Shown here: positions 7,388 to 16,544 of the stretch, piece after piece | How positions within the stretch are numbered: position 1 is the first letter of the stretch | How the letters are laid out: each line of letters opens with the position of its first letter | NCBI RefSeq assembly: GCF_000403845.2 | Contig: NZ_KE159568.1 | Coordinates: 497,725-561,724 of the forward strand | Length of the DNA stretch: 64,000 bases | Origin: Eubacterium sp. 14-2 | Lineage (GTDB): Bacteria > Bacillota > Clostridia > Lachnospirales > Lachnospiraceae | Direction: 5' to 3' | Notes under the pieces: generated by a model | What the model saw: only the letters and a program-made list of their open reading frames with translations | What the model was told of the DNA's origin: nothing | Database searches by the model: none | Position numbers and translations under genes: made by a program

Positions 7388-8499
7388 GAAATTTAAAGCT
7401 CTTTACTAAAATCTTCTTATACACCTTTCTGGTAATGCTGTTTGTCACCGTGATGGCTCATGTTTTTCTCTATGTGCTTGCGCCGCAAATGACCGTAAGC
7501 ACCAACCGTTTTGTGGAAGGAGCCATTATTGAGAGTGATGTGAATACTGGTATTTTGATAAAATCCGCTATCGGAAAAGCACTGCCGGTATCCCTGCTTT
7601 GCTGCGCCATCATTTCCGCTGGGTGTTCCCTGTTGTTTTCCAGAGCCATGACGAGGCCGATCAAGCAGATTGCGGTTACAACGGAAAAGATGGAAAAGCT
7701 GGATAAGGCTGCAGCCTGCGTGGTGCATACGAAGGACGAGATTGGCGAGCTGGCCGCCCGCGTCAATAAGCTGTATGCCAGCCTGCTTTCCACCATTGAA
7801 AATCTGGAGGAAGAAAAGCAAAACGTCCGTGAGGCGGAACGGTTGAAAATTGATTTCCTGCGGGCCGCCTCCCATGAGCTGAAAACGCCGGTGACTGCCC
7901 TGAACGCGATTTTGGAAAACATGATCTTAGGCATTGGAAAATACAAAGACCGGGATCGCTGTCTGTTGGAATGTAAGGAGATTACCGGGCAGCTATCCTT
8001 TATGATTAAAGAAATTTTGGATACCTCCCGGCTGGATTTTACACAGGAGAAACAGGACGCGGAAACCTTTGACCTGTCTGAGCGTCTTCCGGCAATCTGC
8101 GAGCCCTATCAGTTGATTGCGAAGGCAAAGGGACTCGACTTTTCTTTCAGCATACAGGGAAAGTGCCCTGTCCACACGTCAAAGAAAAGCCTTGAAAAGA
8201 TCCTGTCTAACCTGCTCTCCAATGCGGTCGCTTACACAAAGCCGGGATGCAAGATCACCGTTATATTGAACGCCCGACAGATAAAAATAGAAAATGAGTG
8301 TACGCCCATCCCGCCGGATAAGCTGGCCCATGTATTTGAGCCGTTCTACCGCCCAGACTTTGCCAGAGATCGCAAAGATGGAGGGAATGGGCTGGGATTA
8401 TATATTGTAGATACGCTTTCAAAGGCCCTTGGGATGCCCTATCAATTTGAGGCGACCAAAAACCCGCCGGGAATGTGCTTTACCCTTTATCTCCCATAA
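7384..8499 (+). CDS. Sensor histidine kinase
   Basis: 371 residues: two transmembrane segments flanking a short extracellular domain, a HAMP region, HisKA with SHELKTPVTALNA, and HATPase with NLLSNAVAYT, PDKLAHVFEPFYR and GNGLGLYIV. Unlike the intramembrane BceS kinases it has an extracellular loop of roughly 50-60 residues between its membrane segments (about residues 30-75). Coupled to the regulator by a 4-bp overlap. Confidence 0.92.
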   Translation: MRNLKLFTKIFLYTFLVMLFVTVMAHVFLYVLAPQMTVSTNRFVEGAIIESDVNTGILIKSAIGKALPVSLLCCAIISAGCSLLFSRAMTRPIKQIAVTTEKMEKLDKAAACVVHTKDEIGELAARVNKLYASLLSTIENLEEEKQNVREAERLKIDFLRAASHELKTPVTALNAILENMILGIGKYKDRDRCLLECKEITGQLSFMIKEILDTSRLDFTQEKQDAETFDLSERLPAICEPYQLIAKAKGLDFSFSIQGKCPVHTSKKSLEKILSNLLSNAVAYTKPGCKITVILNARQIKIENECTPIPPDKLAHVFEPFYRPDFARDRKDGGNGLGLYIVDTLSKALGMPYQFEATKNPPGMCFTLYLP

Positions 8500-8520
8500 A
8501 GCGATGGCTTTTTTTATCCG

Positions 8521-8541
8521 TTTCATACTGGTTCCATATTG
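8521..8541 (+). promoter_or_regulatory. Regulator box upstream of the ABC cassette
   Basis: TTTCATACTG then TTCCATATTG repeats the box at 6670-6690 with one difference. It lies in the 98-bp gap between kinase and permease genes, implying separate, regulator-dependent transcription of the transporter. Confidence 0.65.
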
Positions 8542-8597
8542 GGGTGCTATGCTGTCAGCGTTGCAACACTTATCCTATATGAAACGGAGGTCATTCT

Positions 8598-9962
8598 ATG
8601 AACTTTATGAATCGAGCGTGGCTGTATATCGTCCGCAAGAGGGGCAAGAGTATCCTTCTTTTTGTCATCTTGCTGGTGATGGCAACCTTTGTATTAACCG
8701 CTCTGGCACTGGGGAACGCTTCGAAAGCCGCCCAGCAGGAGCTGCGGCAAAGCCTTGGCGGGAGTTTTCTCATTGGCTTTGACTACACGGAAAACAACCC
8801 CTATTTGAAGGTGGAAAGCGTGGAGGGCGGAACCCTGATGTATTCCACCCAGCAGATCAGCCCGGAGCTGGTAGAGCAAATCCGGGAAATTGAGGGGATC
8901 AAGGAGTGCAGCGCCACCGTGGAGGGGCTGGCGGCGTTCCCCTCTCTGGAACTATTTACCGGCAATATCCCCATTGAGGAAGAATTTCGCGCATCCTCAA
9001 AGATTTTAAGCACATGGAAAAGCGAGGAGCTTACCCGGTTTACTTCCGGGCAGCTTACGCTGACGCAGGGGCGGCATATCCTGCCGGATGACAAAAACAA
9101 GGGGCTGATCAGCAAGGATTTGGCTGAGAAAAACGGCCTGAAAATTGGTGACAAAATCCAGACGGACAAAGGCGTGGAGATTGAGATTGTGGGCCTGTTC
9201 TCTCCAAAAGAAATCGAAGGCATCAACGATCAGGTGACAACCTACGATAAAATACAAAACCTTATCATCACCGACCTTGCCACTTTGGTGGCTTACGAAA
9301 ACGGCCCCGCAATACAGGGCTTTAACGAGCTGACGGTATCGGTGAACGACCCGCAGAACATGGAGGAAATCATTTCTAAAGTAAAGGAAATCAGCGGCGT
9401 GGACTGGAAAGGCTTTTCTTTTCTGGTTGACAACGAGGACTATGAAAACGCCGCGTCCTCTTTGGAACAGTTATCGGAGCTGGTATCCACCATTTTGATG
9501 ATCGCGCTGATTGTAAGCATCGCCATCCTCTCGCTCATTCTAACCATGTGGGCCAGAACCCGCATCCATGAAACCGGCGTCCTGCTCTCGGTTGGGATCA
9601 GCAAGCTGTCCATCTTAGGGCAGTATATTGCCGAGGTTTTGCTGATTGCGATATTAGCATTTTCCCTCTCTTATTTCTCCGCCAGCGCCATTGCGGGCCA
9701 GATGGGAAACGTATTGCAATCCGGGCAGGCGGTAACGGAGGCGCAGCAGGAAGACGGCTTATCTGCCGGAACCCGTGGGGAGGCCGGAACAGATACCGGT
9801 GAGCCGGAAATCGAAACCCCGGAATTACAGGTTCGTGTACAGCTTGAGGAAATGGGCCTCCTATTCCTGCTGGGGATCGGGATTGTAACGGTATCCGCTG
9901 GAATATCCTCAATTTCCGTCATGCGGCTGAAACCGCGGGAAATTCTATCGAAAATGAGCTGA
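8598..9962 (+). CDS. FtsX/MacB-type ABC transporter permease
   Basis: 454 residues: an N-terminal membrane helix, a large MacB-like extracellular domain (about residues 45-290, including GRHILPDD and LAEKNGLKIGD), then three C-terminal membrane helices with the motif ETGVLLSVGISKLSI. A hydrophilic insertion (TGEPEIETPELQ) sits between the second and third helix of the core. The ribosome site ACGGAGG precedes ATG 8598. With the ATPase at 10179 it forms an exporter or mechanotransmission complex. Confidence 0.88.
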   Translation: MNFMNRAWLYIVRKRGKSILLFVILLVMATFVLTALALGNASKAAQQELRQSLGGSFLIGFDYTENNPYLKVESVEGGTLMYSTQQISPELVEQIREIEGIKECSATVEGLAAFPSLELFTGNIPIEEEFRASSKILSTWKSEELTRFTSGQLTLTQGRHILPDDKNKGLISKDLAEKNGLKIGDKIQTDKGVEIEIVGLFSPKEIEGINDQVTTYDKIQNLIITDLATLVAYENGPAIQGFNELTVSVNDPQNMEEIISKVKEISGVDWKGFSFLVDNEDYENAASSLEQLSELVSTILMIALIVSIAILSLILTMWARTRIHETGVLLSVGISKLSILGQYIAEVLLIAILAFSLSYFSASAIAGQMGNVLQSGQAVTEAQQEDGLSAGTRGEAGTDTGEPEIETPELQVRVQLEEMGLLFLLGIGIVTVSAGISSISVMRLKPREILSKMS

Positions 9963-9978
9963 GAAAGGCGGTAACGAT

Positions 9979-10167
9979 ATGAAAAAAGTATGGAAAATGT
10001 TTTCTGTCCTCCTTTTTGTGGGATTGCTGTTCACAGGGTGTACCCCCAAGGAGAATAAATCAGACGAAACGCAGGAGCAATCCGGCTCGCCCATCATAGA
10101 TTACGAGGTGCCGGATAAAGTAAAGGACTATGATTTTGACTATGAATTTGTGCCCGAAGGTGAATAG
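9979..10167 (+). CDS. Small predicted lipoprotein
   Basis: 62 residues: a lipoprotein signal peptide with lipobox LLFTGC, then a short acidic tail (DKVKDYDFDYEFVPEGE). It is encoded between permease and ATPase genes with 16- and 11-bp gaps, so it is part of the same operon. It may be a surface accessory of the transporter; no family recognised. Confidence 0.75.
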   Translation: MKKVWKMFSVLLFVGLLFTGCTPKENKSDETQEQSGSPIIDYEVPDKVKDYDFDYEFVPEGE

Positions 10168-10178
10168 GAGGTGCCTCT

Positions 10179-10826
10179 ATGGGAATTTTGGAACTGCAAA
10201 ATCTAACATACTCTTATGACAAAAAGAGGAAGGTGCTGAGAGGGATCAATGCGCAGATGGAGGCGGGAAAAATGTATGCCATTCTCGGCCCGTCCGGGTG
10301 CGGCAAGACAACCCTTCTATCCCTGCTGGGTGGTCTGGACAGCCCCACAAGCGGGAATATCCTGTTTGAAGGGAAAGACATTGCACAGGCCGGATTGGCA
10401 GGCCATCGGAAAAAGAATGTTTCTTTTATCTTTCAGAGCTACAACCTGATTGACTATATGACCCCGCAGGAGAATGTCCGGCTGACTTCAAAGAAACCGG
10501 CACTCCCGTTTCTGGAACGGCTGGGGCTGACGAGGGAGGAATCCAAACGGAACGTGCTGAAACTCTCCGGCGGCCAGCAGCAGCGGGTAGCCATTGCAAG
10601 GGCGCTCGCAAGCGAAGCTCCGGTGATTCTGGCGGACGAGCCTACCGGCAATCTGGACGAGGATACGGCTGGGGATATTACGGAAATCTTGAAAGAAAGC
10701 GCCCATCAGATGAAGAAATGCGTGATAGTTGTTACCCACTCAGGTGAGCTGGCAAAACAGGCGGATGTGGTGTTCCGGCTGAAAAAGGGTGAATTACAGA
10801 TAGAGCAAAGCGAGAAATCTTCATAA
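10179..10826 (+). CDS. ABC transporter ATP-binding protein (LolD/BceA type)
   Basis: 215 residues with Walker [12 protein letters not shown]-loop FIFQSYN, signature [12 protein letters not shown], Walker [14 protein letters not shown] and H-loop VTHS. It is the energising subunit of the FtsX-type permease at 8598 and the last gene of the cassette, followed by hairpins. Confidence 0.92.
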   Translation: MGILELQNLTYSYDKKRKVLRGINAQMEAGKMYAILGPSGCGKTTLLSLLGGLDSPTSGNILFEGKDIAQAGLAGHRKKNVSFIFQSYNLIDYMTPQENVRLTSKKPALPFLERLGLTREESKRNVLKLSGGQQQRVAIARALASEAPVILADEPTGNLDEDTAGDITEILKESAHQMKKCVIVVTHSGELAKQADVVFRLKKGELQIEQSEKSS

Positions 10827-10838
10827 CTTATTTTTCAG

Positions 10839-10898
10839 GGCAAGACAAGCACTTGCCAAAATGGGCCAGTCTGCCTTGTGCGGATTGGCCCATTTTGT
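10839..10898 (+). terminator. Terminator hairpins within an ICE repeat
   Basis: GGCAAG/CTTGCC (10839-10857) and a longer stem AAAATGGGCCA with TGGCCCATTTT (about 10858-10896) follow the ATPase stop. The loop of the second is the repeat shared with 6580-6609. The distance to the next start (11082) contains no gene. Confidence 0.65.
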
Positions 10899-11081
10899 CT
10901 AAGGAGGGAAATTGTATGTGCGGCTCTTAACCAGTTTTTAGATAGATTTATACACTCAAAAAAATTTTTTCAAAATATTTTTCAAAAACTTTCCGGTTTG
11001 CACCCTTGAGATGTGTTCTGGTTATGTGAGGAGGCGAAACAGACTAACCAGCTCAAATCTGCAAAAAAGGAGGGATGCGGC

Positions 11082-11504
11082 ATGATGTCTCCCTCTGACG
11101 AAAAACGGATCATTGCCATGGTGGATTCCTTTACCAAGACAGTGGCCCGGAATTTCAGCAGAAATCTCAAACGGGCAAAGGCCAACGTGGAGAAGCATTA
11201 CTCCGACGAGCCGGTAGACTATTTTCTGGAAACTTTAAGCCACGACGACAGGTATCCGTCCGACTATTTTGTGCTTTATGCGGACGAGCTATCCTGCGTG
11301 GTCTATAGCGAAATCTTATATAAAGCACTCCGCTCCCTGCCGAACAAGCAGCGCAAAGTCTTACTCTTTGACTTCTGGGGAGCTTTGCCGGACGGGGAAA
11401 TTGCAAAACGAATGGAGGTGACGACCCGCACTGTCTACAATCTGAGGCAGCGCGCTTTTAAGGCAATCAGAACTTTTTATGAGCAAGGAAGCTCAAAGCC
11501 ATGA
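11082..11504 (+). CDS. Sigma-70-like RNA polymerase sigma factor of an ICE
   Basis: 140 residues. The C-terminal part has a region-4 helix-turn-helix (LRSLPNKQRKVLLFDFWGALPDGEIAKRM, then TTRTVYNLRQRAFKAI), the usual form of small sigma factors in Tn916/Tn1549-like elements, where it precedes a small HTH gene. The ATG at 11082 follows AAGGAGGG. The IS21 fragment begins just after its stop, so genes that would normally follow are missing. Confidence 0.75.
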   Translation: MMSPSDEKRIIAMVDSFTKTVARNFSRNLKRAKANVEKHYSDEPVDYFLETLSHDDRYPSDYFVLYADELSCVVYSEILYKALRSLPNKQRKVLLFDFWGALPDGEIAKRMEVTTRTVYNLRQRAFKAIRTFYEQGSSKP

Positions 11505-11507
11505 ATT

Positions 11508-11913
11508 AACCACCACCAATGAAATCCCCTTTGAACGTCTGAAAGCGGAACGGTTAAACCCTCTGTGCCGGGAGTACATCATGGACAAAATCAACCTGCG
11601 CCGGGTACAAAAAGACTGCCTCATCTCCTATGCCGGAAACCAGTACTCCGTGCCGGCGGAGTACATCGGCAAAGATGTGGCAGTCGTAGCCCTCGACAGT
11701 ATGCTGGCTGCCTACTATGAGGGAAAGCAGATAGCTCTGCACCGGATATCGTATCAGAAAAAAGATATGGTTGTCAATCCGCAGCACTATAGGCGGCTCA
11801 CTATGAAACAGACAATGGATGCAGAAAATATACTTTTGGAACAGGACAAGGTCATTGATTTTCCCCTGAAACCTTCTGACCTGTCCAGATATGACGAGGT
11901 GCTGTATGAATGA
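11508..11913 (+). pseudogene. istA: istA transposase, C-terminal fragment
   Basis: The frame reads TTNEIPFERLKAERLNPL then YIMDKINLRRVQKDCLISY and YSVPAEYIGKDV, the C-terminal beta-barrel part of IS21 transposases. The catalytic DDE domain is missing. The frame is open from 11479, but the first residues derive from the junction. It overlaps istB by 8 bp as in intact IS21 elements. Confidence 0.8.
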
Positions 11914-12703
11914 ATTGACCATGGACAGGCTGAAAGAGAATCTGGAAAGCCTCAAGATGAAGAACACTCTGGAGATTCTGGACAACTACCTGGAACGGGC
12001 GGTAGCGGAGAAATTAAATGTCGTGGATGTTTTGGATCACATTTTTGCTGAAGAAGCGAAATCCAGGCGCAGACGCGCATATGAGAAACAGATTCAGATG
12101 TCCGGTTTCCCCATTAAAAAGACTCTGGACGACTTTGATTTTTCCTTTCAGCCCTCTATTGATAAACGCCAGATCGATGAACTGGCAACCATGCGTTTCC
12201 TGGAAAACGGGGAAAATGTAGTCTTTCTGGGGCCGCCGGGAGTGGGAAAGACGCATCTTGCCTCAGCCCTTGGGCTTGTAGCTGCAAGACACAGGTTTTC
12301 AACCTACTACATCAACTGTCACCAGCTCATTGAACAGCTCAAGAAAGCCCACTTTGAGAACCGGCTGCCGGACAGGCTCAAAATCCTGTCCAGGTACAGG
12401 ATGCTTATCATTGATGAGATTGGATATCTCCCTATGGACATTCAGGGGGCCAACCTGTTTTTCCAGCTCATCGCAAGGCGGTATGAAAAGACATCCACGG
12501 TCTTTACCTCTAACAAGACTTTTTCGCAGTGGAATGAGGTGTTTGCTGATGTCACCATTGCCTCAGCCATTCTGGACCGTGTTCTGCATCACTGCACAAT
12601 AGTCAACATCAAAGGCGAATCATACAGGCTGAAAGAACGCAAGGAATTCATGCGTCAAAAGCAGCAGATCGTAAACACACTTTTTGAGCAGGGAAACACT
12701 TGA
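11906..12703 (+). CDS. istB: IS21 helper ATPase IstB
   Basis: 265 residues with a DnaC-like AAA+ core: Walker A GPPGVGKTHLA, Walker B RMLIIDEIGYLP, sensor TSNKTFSQWNEVF. Full length for the family. Without a functional IstA in this copy it cannot drive transposition alone. The start at 11906 overlaps the istA stop. Confidence 0.92.
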   Translation: MNELTMDRLKENLESLKMKNTLEILDNYLERAVAEKLNVVDVLDHIFAEEAKSRRRRAYEKQIQMSGFPIKKTLDDFDFSFQPSIDKRQIDELATMRFLENGENVVFLGPPGVGKTHLASALGLVAARHRFSTYYINCHQLIEQLKKAHFENRLPDRLKILSRYRMLIIDEIGYLPMDIQGANLFFQLIARRYEKTSTVFTSNKTFSQWNEVFADVTIASAILDRVLHHCTIVNIKGESYRLKERKEFMRQKQQIVNTLFEQGNT

Positions 12704-12778
12704 AAAGGTTACATGACTCCGCCGAAAAACTACAAAATATAATCGGCGTTTTCTTACATTTTTAAATCGGCGTTGACA

Positions 12779-13045
12779 CTACCCGACACGCCATCTTGTC
12801 TGCGGGGCAAGCTCCTGATAAATCTGGACAGCTTCCCCATCCTCCCGGATGTCATTATCATAGTCATACTGGTAATTTTCCACCTGGATCTGCCCGTATG
12901 CCACAAGACTTGCAAACAGCGCAAGGGAATCCAGGTCGGTATATGCGGACAGATGCCCCCTGCCCTGATAAGAGCATAAAATATCTTCCAGGACATCCAT
13001 AATCGTTTTCATAACTTTATATTTTTTATCCGTTTCTTTTCCCAT
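12779..13045 (-). CDS. Hypothetical acidic protein abutting the IS21 end
   Basis: About 88 residues, helical and acidic (MDVLEDILCSY, LDSLALFASLVAYG, YDYDNDIREDGE). Its stop codon TAG (12779-12781) touches the IS end, so the C-terminus may have been cut. It follows the gene at 13063 by overlap or coupling. No family recognised. Confidence 0.45.
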   Translation of the reverse strand: MGKETDKKYKVMKTIMDVLEDILCSYQGRGHLSAYTDLDSLALFASLVAYGQIQVENYQYDYDNDIREDGEAVQIYQELAPQTRWRVG

Positions 13046-13062
13046 CCGCTTTCCCCATTTTG

Positions 13063-13566
13063 TCAACCATTGTTATTTTCAGAAATATTTATTTCCGGCA
13101 TACCTGACGTCTTATCCAATCTTCCTGCCTGGATTGCCGCAGCTTTCTCCATCTTTTCCTTTTTTAGCTGCTCCGCCCTTCCCAAATCCACATAATGTGT
13201 TGCATAGGCTTTTTCAATTTCCAGATTTCCGCTTTTGCTGAAACGTAAGGGGATTACCGGCTTATGCCCATGTTTTTTCTTCACGCCCCACCGCTTATAA
13301 TAGCAGAATGACGGTTTTAAATTGGATTTTTGAGCATAAGAACGAATCTGTTTCATAATAAAAGAAAGTTTCTTCAAATTGCATGTGCAAGCGGCTTCCA
13401 GATACCGCACTTTTCCGAATCTCCAGTCCTCATATTTTTCTTTTGGCAGCACTCCTACGTCAACCAGCACATCTGCCGGGGTAGCATACCCCCGCTGCAG
13501 GCACTGATGGTAGACAGCAGAGTGTACTTTCCCTATCAGTTCTGATTCTTTCACTGTACCCTCCAT
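13063..13566 (-). CDS. Hypothetical basic protein
   Basis: About 167 residues, rich in Lys and Tyr, with Cys residues in EAACTCNLKKL and a basic run (KRWGVKKKHGHK). The start is uncertain (MEGTVKES at 13566 or 8 codons earlier). It lies between an Rpn nuclease gene and another unknown on the same strand, all in the segment between the two IS21 copies. Not recognised. Confidence 0.5.
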   Translation of the reverse strand: MEGTVKESELIGKVHSAVYHQCLQRGYATPADVLVDVGVLPKEKYEDWRFGKVRYLEAACTCNLKKLSFIMKQIRSYAQKSNLKPSFCYYKRWGVKKKHGHKPVIPLRFSKSGNLEIEKAYATHYVDLGRAEQLKKEKMEKAAAIQAGRLDKTSGMPEINISENNNG

Positions 13567-13643
13567 ATGAATAACCCCGGCTGTATTCATTTACAACCGG
13601 GGATTCTATATATTTTTCTTCCTGTATCGGCTTACCCCAAATG

Positions 13644-14531
13644 CTATACCGTCTGAAGCAGCCCTTTTTCAATTTCCTGAATATCCTCTACAGATAATTC
13701 TGTAAAACAGCTTGCAATCTCTTCTACCGACAGCTTTCCCATCTTTAACATCTTTTCTGCCGTTTCCTTCGCAGCTTCTTTCTTCTCACTGGCTATGTGG
13801 GTACGCATGATCCTCTCTTCATCGAACAATGTCATCATAATTGATATAACCTCCTTTTCCCTATCTGCTAAAAATTCACGGAGTACGTCCCTGTCCTTGC
13901 AGATACGGATGGTTTCCGTAACCGCCTCCCGGCTTCTCCCATACTGTTTTACCTGTTCATTATATACCTTTGTGAACGCAACATACTGGCTGATAATGTC
14001 ATTTCCTTTGCCGTCATAGATCACTTTCACTTTTACTTCAATGGCGCATTCCTTCCCACCGAAAAATTCTTCGGAAAATGAAACAGCCTCTGGCCTGCCC
14101 ACACGCCTCCCTGTATAGATCATGTATAATTCCGGCTCCGGCACATGGACTTTCCGGCTCCCGTATAGATCGGCATCCTGTTCTTCAAAATAATCATGGT
14201 AAGTCTGCACCAGGTACATAAGCGCACGTACAATAATATTCATCGTCCATGAAGACTGCTGCTCAACAAGGATCATAATTTTATCCCCTACACGGAAACC
14301 AAGATCGTTATAGATCCCATTCATGAGTACGTTCCTTATTGTAATATCCATAAGTCCATCTTCCGTAGTCTCCGTATCTTCCGGATGGAGCGCACGGTAA
14401 AGCTGTATCAGGTATTTCTTATCCTGGAAGAGTGTCGTAAATACGCTGTCTTTCACCGTATATTTTGCAAATGCTCCCTGTTTTTCCTCTGTTTTCTCTT
14501 TTAATTCTTCCTGCGCTATTCCACCCTGCAC
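13644..14531 (-). CDS. Rpn-family recombination-promoting nuclease / PD-(D/E)XK transposase-like protein
   Basis: 295 residues. The N-terminal half has the Rpn core (KDSVFTTLFQDKKYLIQLYRALHP, GDKIMILVEQQSSWTMNI, ELYMIYTG) with the nuclease E-x-Q motif in LVEQQS. The C-terminal half is a charged helical region with short leucine-rich repeats (KLSVEEIASCFTELSVEDIQ). Such genes multiply in Lachnospiraceae as mobile or toxin-like genes. The next 215 bp up to 14746 contain nothing I can identify. Confidence 0.85.
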   Translation of the reverse strand: MQGGIAQEELKEKTEEKQGAFAKYTVKDSVFTTLFQDKKYLIQLYRALHPEDTETTEDGLMDITIRNVLMNGIYNDLGFRVGDKIMILVEQQSSWTMNIIVRALMYLVQTYHDYFEEQDADLYGSRKVHVPEPELYMIYTGRRVGRPEAVSFSEEFFGGKECAIEVKVKVIYDGKGNDIISQYVAFTKVYNEQVKQYGRSREAVTETIRICKDRDVLREFLADREKEVISIMMTLFDEERIMRTHIASEKKEAAKETAEKMLKMGKLSVEEIASCFTELSVEDIQEIEKGLLQTV

Positions 14532-14749
14532 AATACCACCTCAGTTCCGGCCTCCGCCATTTAGCCTGGCAGGTTATCTATGCCCTGTCTGCTATGGTTT
14601 TATTATACAGAGAAATTCCCTGTTGTTCAAGACATAACTCATAGGATTCTGCCTTATAAGATACATATCATATTATAATGCAATGTTTTTCATTATCATA
14701 AATAAAAAGGAAGCATCCGGCAACACATACCAGACGCTTCCCTCTTTTC

Positions 14750-15006
14750 TTATTTCCGTCTACGCTCCATATCTTCTGTTATTGCCATCTGCTGTGCGGG
14801 CTTTACGCTCCGCTTCGCGATTTCCGCCTGCTTCTGCCGCAGTTTTTTCAAAACGGATGCCCTGCCATTGTTCTTTTTACAGTTATTTTTGTTCCCGTCA
14901 ATAAAGCTGTAATTTTGTTCTTCCCCACTCTCAATGCTTCGGAGGTACTCGCCATTTTCCATATATTTCTGCCAGTTCTCAAGAGGCTGCTTTTCCTTAC
15001 TGTTAC
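14750..15006 (-). pseudogene. Hypothetical protein fragment cut by an IS21 end
   Basis: The frame runs through the ATG at 14962 back to the IS boundary (NSKEKQPLENWQKYMENGEY), which suggests coding sequence truncated at 15006. The remaining part is basic (VLKKLRQKQAEIAKR) and ends MERRRK. No family recognised. Confidence 0.5.
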
Positions 15007-15307
15007 TGTCAACGACGATTTAAAATTGTAAGAAAACGCCAACCAAATTTTGTAGTTTTTCAGTGGAATCATGTTACATCTTCAGGTGTTTCCCTGCTCA
15101 AAAAGCGTATTCACGGTCTGCTGCTTCTGGCGCATAAATTCCTTGCGTTCTTTCAGCCTGTATGACTCTCCTTTGATATTGACCACGGTACAATGATGCA
15201 GAACCCGGTCCAGAATGGCGGAAGCAATGGTGACATCAGCAAATACCTCATTCCATTGGGAAAAGGTCTTATTAGAGGTAAAGACTGTAGATGTCTTCTC
15301 ATACTGA
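15007..15307 (-). mobile_element. Second IS21-like copy, only the istB 3' end and terminus
   Basis: Starts with the IS terminus TGTCAACGACGATTT (15007) and contains istB codons 188-265 (stop at 15082; RYEKTSTVFTSNKTF onward), nearly identical to the copy at 11906. The sequence breaks in the Tyr codon of YEKTSTV where the IS3 element starts. It is inverted relative to the first copy. Confidence 0.8.
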
Positions 15308-15383
15308 TGTTGTATCATTTTAGTTGACATCTTATACTCAAGGATTTGATGTATAGTTAAAGAGAAATAAGGAGGCAACTGCA

Positions 15384-15725
15384 ATGGCAAAAAAACAAAG
15401 GAAATACGACATGGATTTCAAAATCCAGGCCGTGAAACTGGCAAAAGAAATCGGCGGTGCAAAAGCGGCTGTTGAATCAGGAATTCCCGAAAATACCATG
15501 TACGCGTGGACAAAAGCAGCCAGGGAGGGACGGCTGGATGCCGGCCCTGGTTCACATACGCCCCAGACAGCCATGAGTCTCGCAGAGGAACTGACAGTTC
15601 TGCGCAGACAGGTCAGGGATCAGGAAAAAGAAATACGCCGTCTGAAAGAGGAAAATGAATTTCCTGAGGAAGCAAGCGCTTTTTTCGCCGCCAGCCATCG
15701 GAAGTCTGCAAAAGGCAGAGAATGA
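15384..15725 (+). CDS. IS3-family OrfA (HTH protein)
   Basis: 113 residues: a helix-turn-helix (FKIQAVKLAKEIGGAKAAVESGIPENTMYAW) followed by a leucine-zipper-like helix (ELTVLRRQVRDQEKEIRRLKEEN). The ribosome site AAGGAGG precedes ATG 15384. Its end overlaps orfB. Intact, but its partner is broken. Confidence 0.85.
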   Translation: MAKKQRKYDMDFKIQAVKLAKEIGGAKAAVESGIPENTMYAWTKAAREGRLDAGPGSHTPQTAMSLAEELTVLRRQVRDQEKEIRRLKEENEFPEEASAFFAASHRKSAKGRE

Positions 15726-16496
15726 TGTTCCTTGCTATAAAAACCGAGGACGGCGTTACCAGGGGGAAGATTTCTTTTTACTGCCGGATGTTAAAAGTAA
15801 CACGACAGGGGTTTTATAAATATCTGGCAAACAAAGACCGCTCGTGGAAATATCAGGATTTAGCTGATGCCATGCGGGCAATCGCATCAGAGGATGAATG
15901 CAGCGATGCCTATGGAAGAATCCGTATGTATCAGGCGCTTCTTCTGAAACAGCCGGAAGGGGTCCGCATTCCCGGCGAAAGAACCGTTTAGCGCATCATG
16001 AAGGAAATCGGACTCAGCCATCGCCCGAAACGCAGACCGAACGGAATTACCAAAGCTGACCGTGAAGCACGCAAATCGGATGACCTGCTGAAACGAGACT
16101 TCACATCTGCAGAGCCACTGAAAAAATGCGTCACGGACATAACCGAAATCAAGGCAAAAAAACGGAAAACTTTATGTATCCGCCATATTTGACTGCTATG
16201 ATGCTGCAGTCCTCGGGCTGGCGATGGATACGAATATGAAAGCGGCATTATGTGAACGAACCCTTGCCAACGCCGTCCAATCGTATCCGGCGCTCAGGGG
16301 AGCCATTATCCACTCTGACCGTGGAACGCAGTACACCAGCGAAGCTTACCGGAAAGCAGTTGCCAAATATGGCATCCGCCAGAGCATGAACAGTGCAGGG
16401 GGACGCTGCCATGACAATGCCCGATGTGAGAGCATGTGGGCGAGGATGAAGGAGGAACTCCTTTATGACCGTCATAATACGGAAGAAATATTATGA
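15722..16496 (+). pseudogene. IS3-family OrfB transposase, multiply disrupted
   Basis: The frame starts MMFLAIKTEDGVTRG, hits TAG at 15989-15991 and continues in frame (RIMKEIGLSHRPKRRPNG). It shifts at an A7 tract near 16157, after which LYVSAIFDCYDAAVLGLAMD follows in another frame, and the C-terminus is missing after YDRHNTEEI. DDE residues are visible in DITEIKAK, IHSDRGTQYTS and ESMWARMKEE. Not functional. Confidence 0.85.
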
Positions 16497-16544
16497 ATCT
16501 CCGGGGATTGCAGCTTAGGCATTCATATCCTTGTAAAAAAAGTG

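Larger units (their letters stand above)
11508..12778 (+). mobile_element. 5'-truncated IS21-family insertion sequence
   Basis: It holds the last 135 codons of istA, complete istB and the right terminus ending GTTGACA at 12778. The left end and most of istA are gone, apparently replaced at a junction beside the sigma factor gene. The same right terminus occurs inverted at 15007, in a second partial copy. Confidence 0.8.
15308..16496 (+). mobile_element. Degenerate IS3-family (IS150-like) element
   Basis: Begins near TGTTGTATCATTTTAG inside the truncated istB, followed by orfA and a broken orfB. The right end is lost: the transposase stops after DRHNTEEI and unrelated sequence follows. No matching right terminal repeat was found. 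Confidence 0.7.

Noticed and set aside
13795-14019. Plus-strand frame within the Rpn gene
   Set aside because: Antisense shadow of a clear coding sequence.
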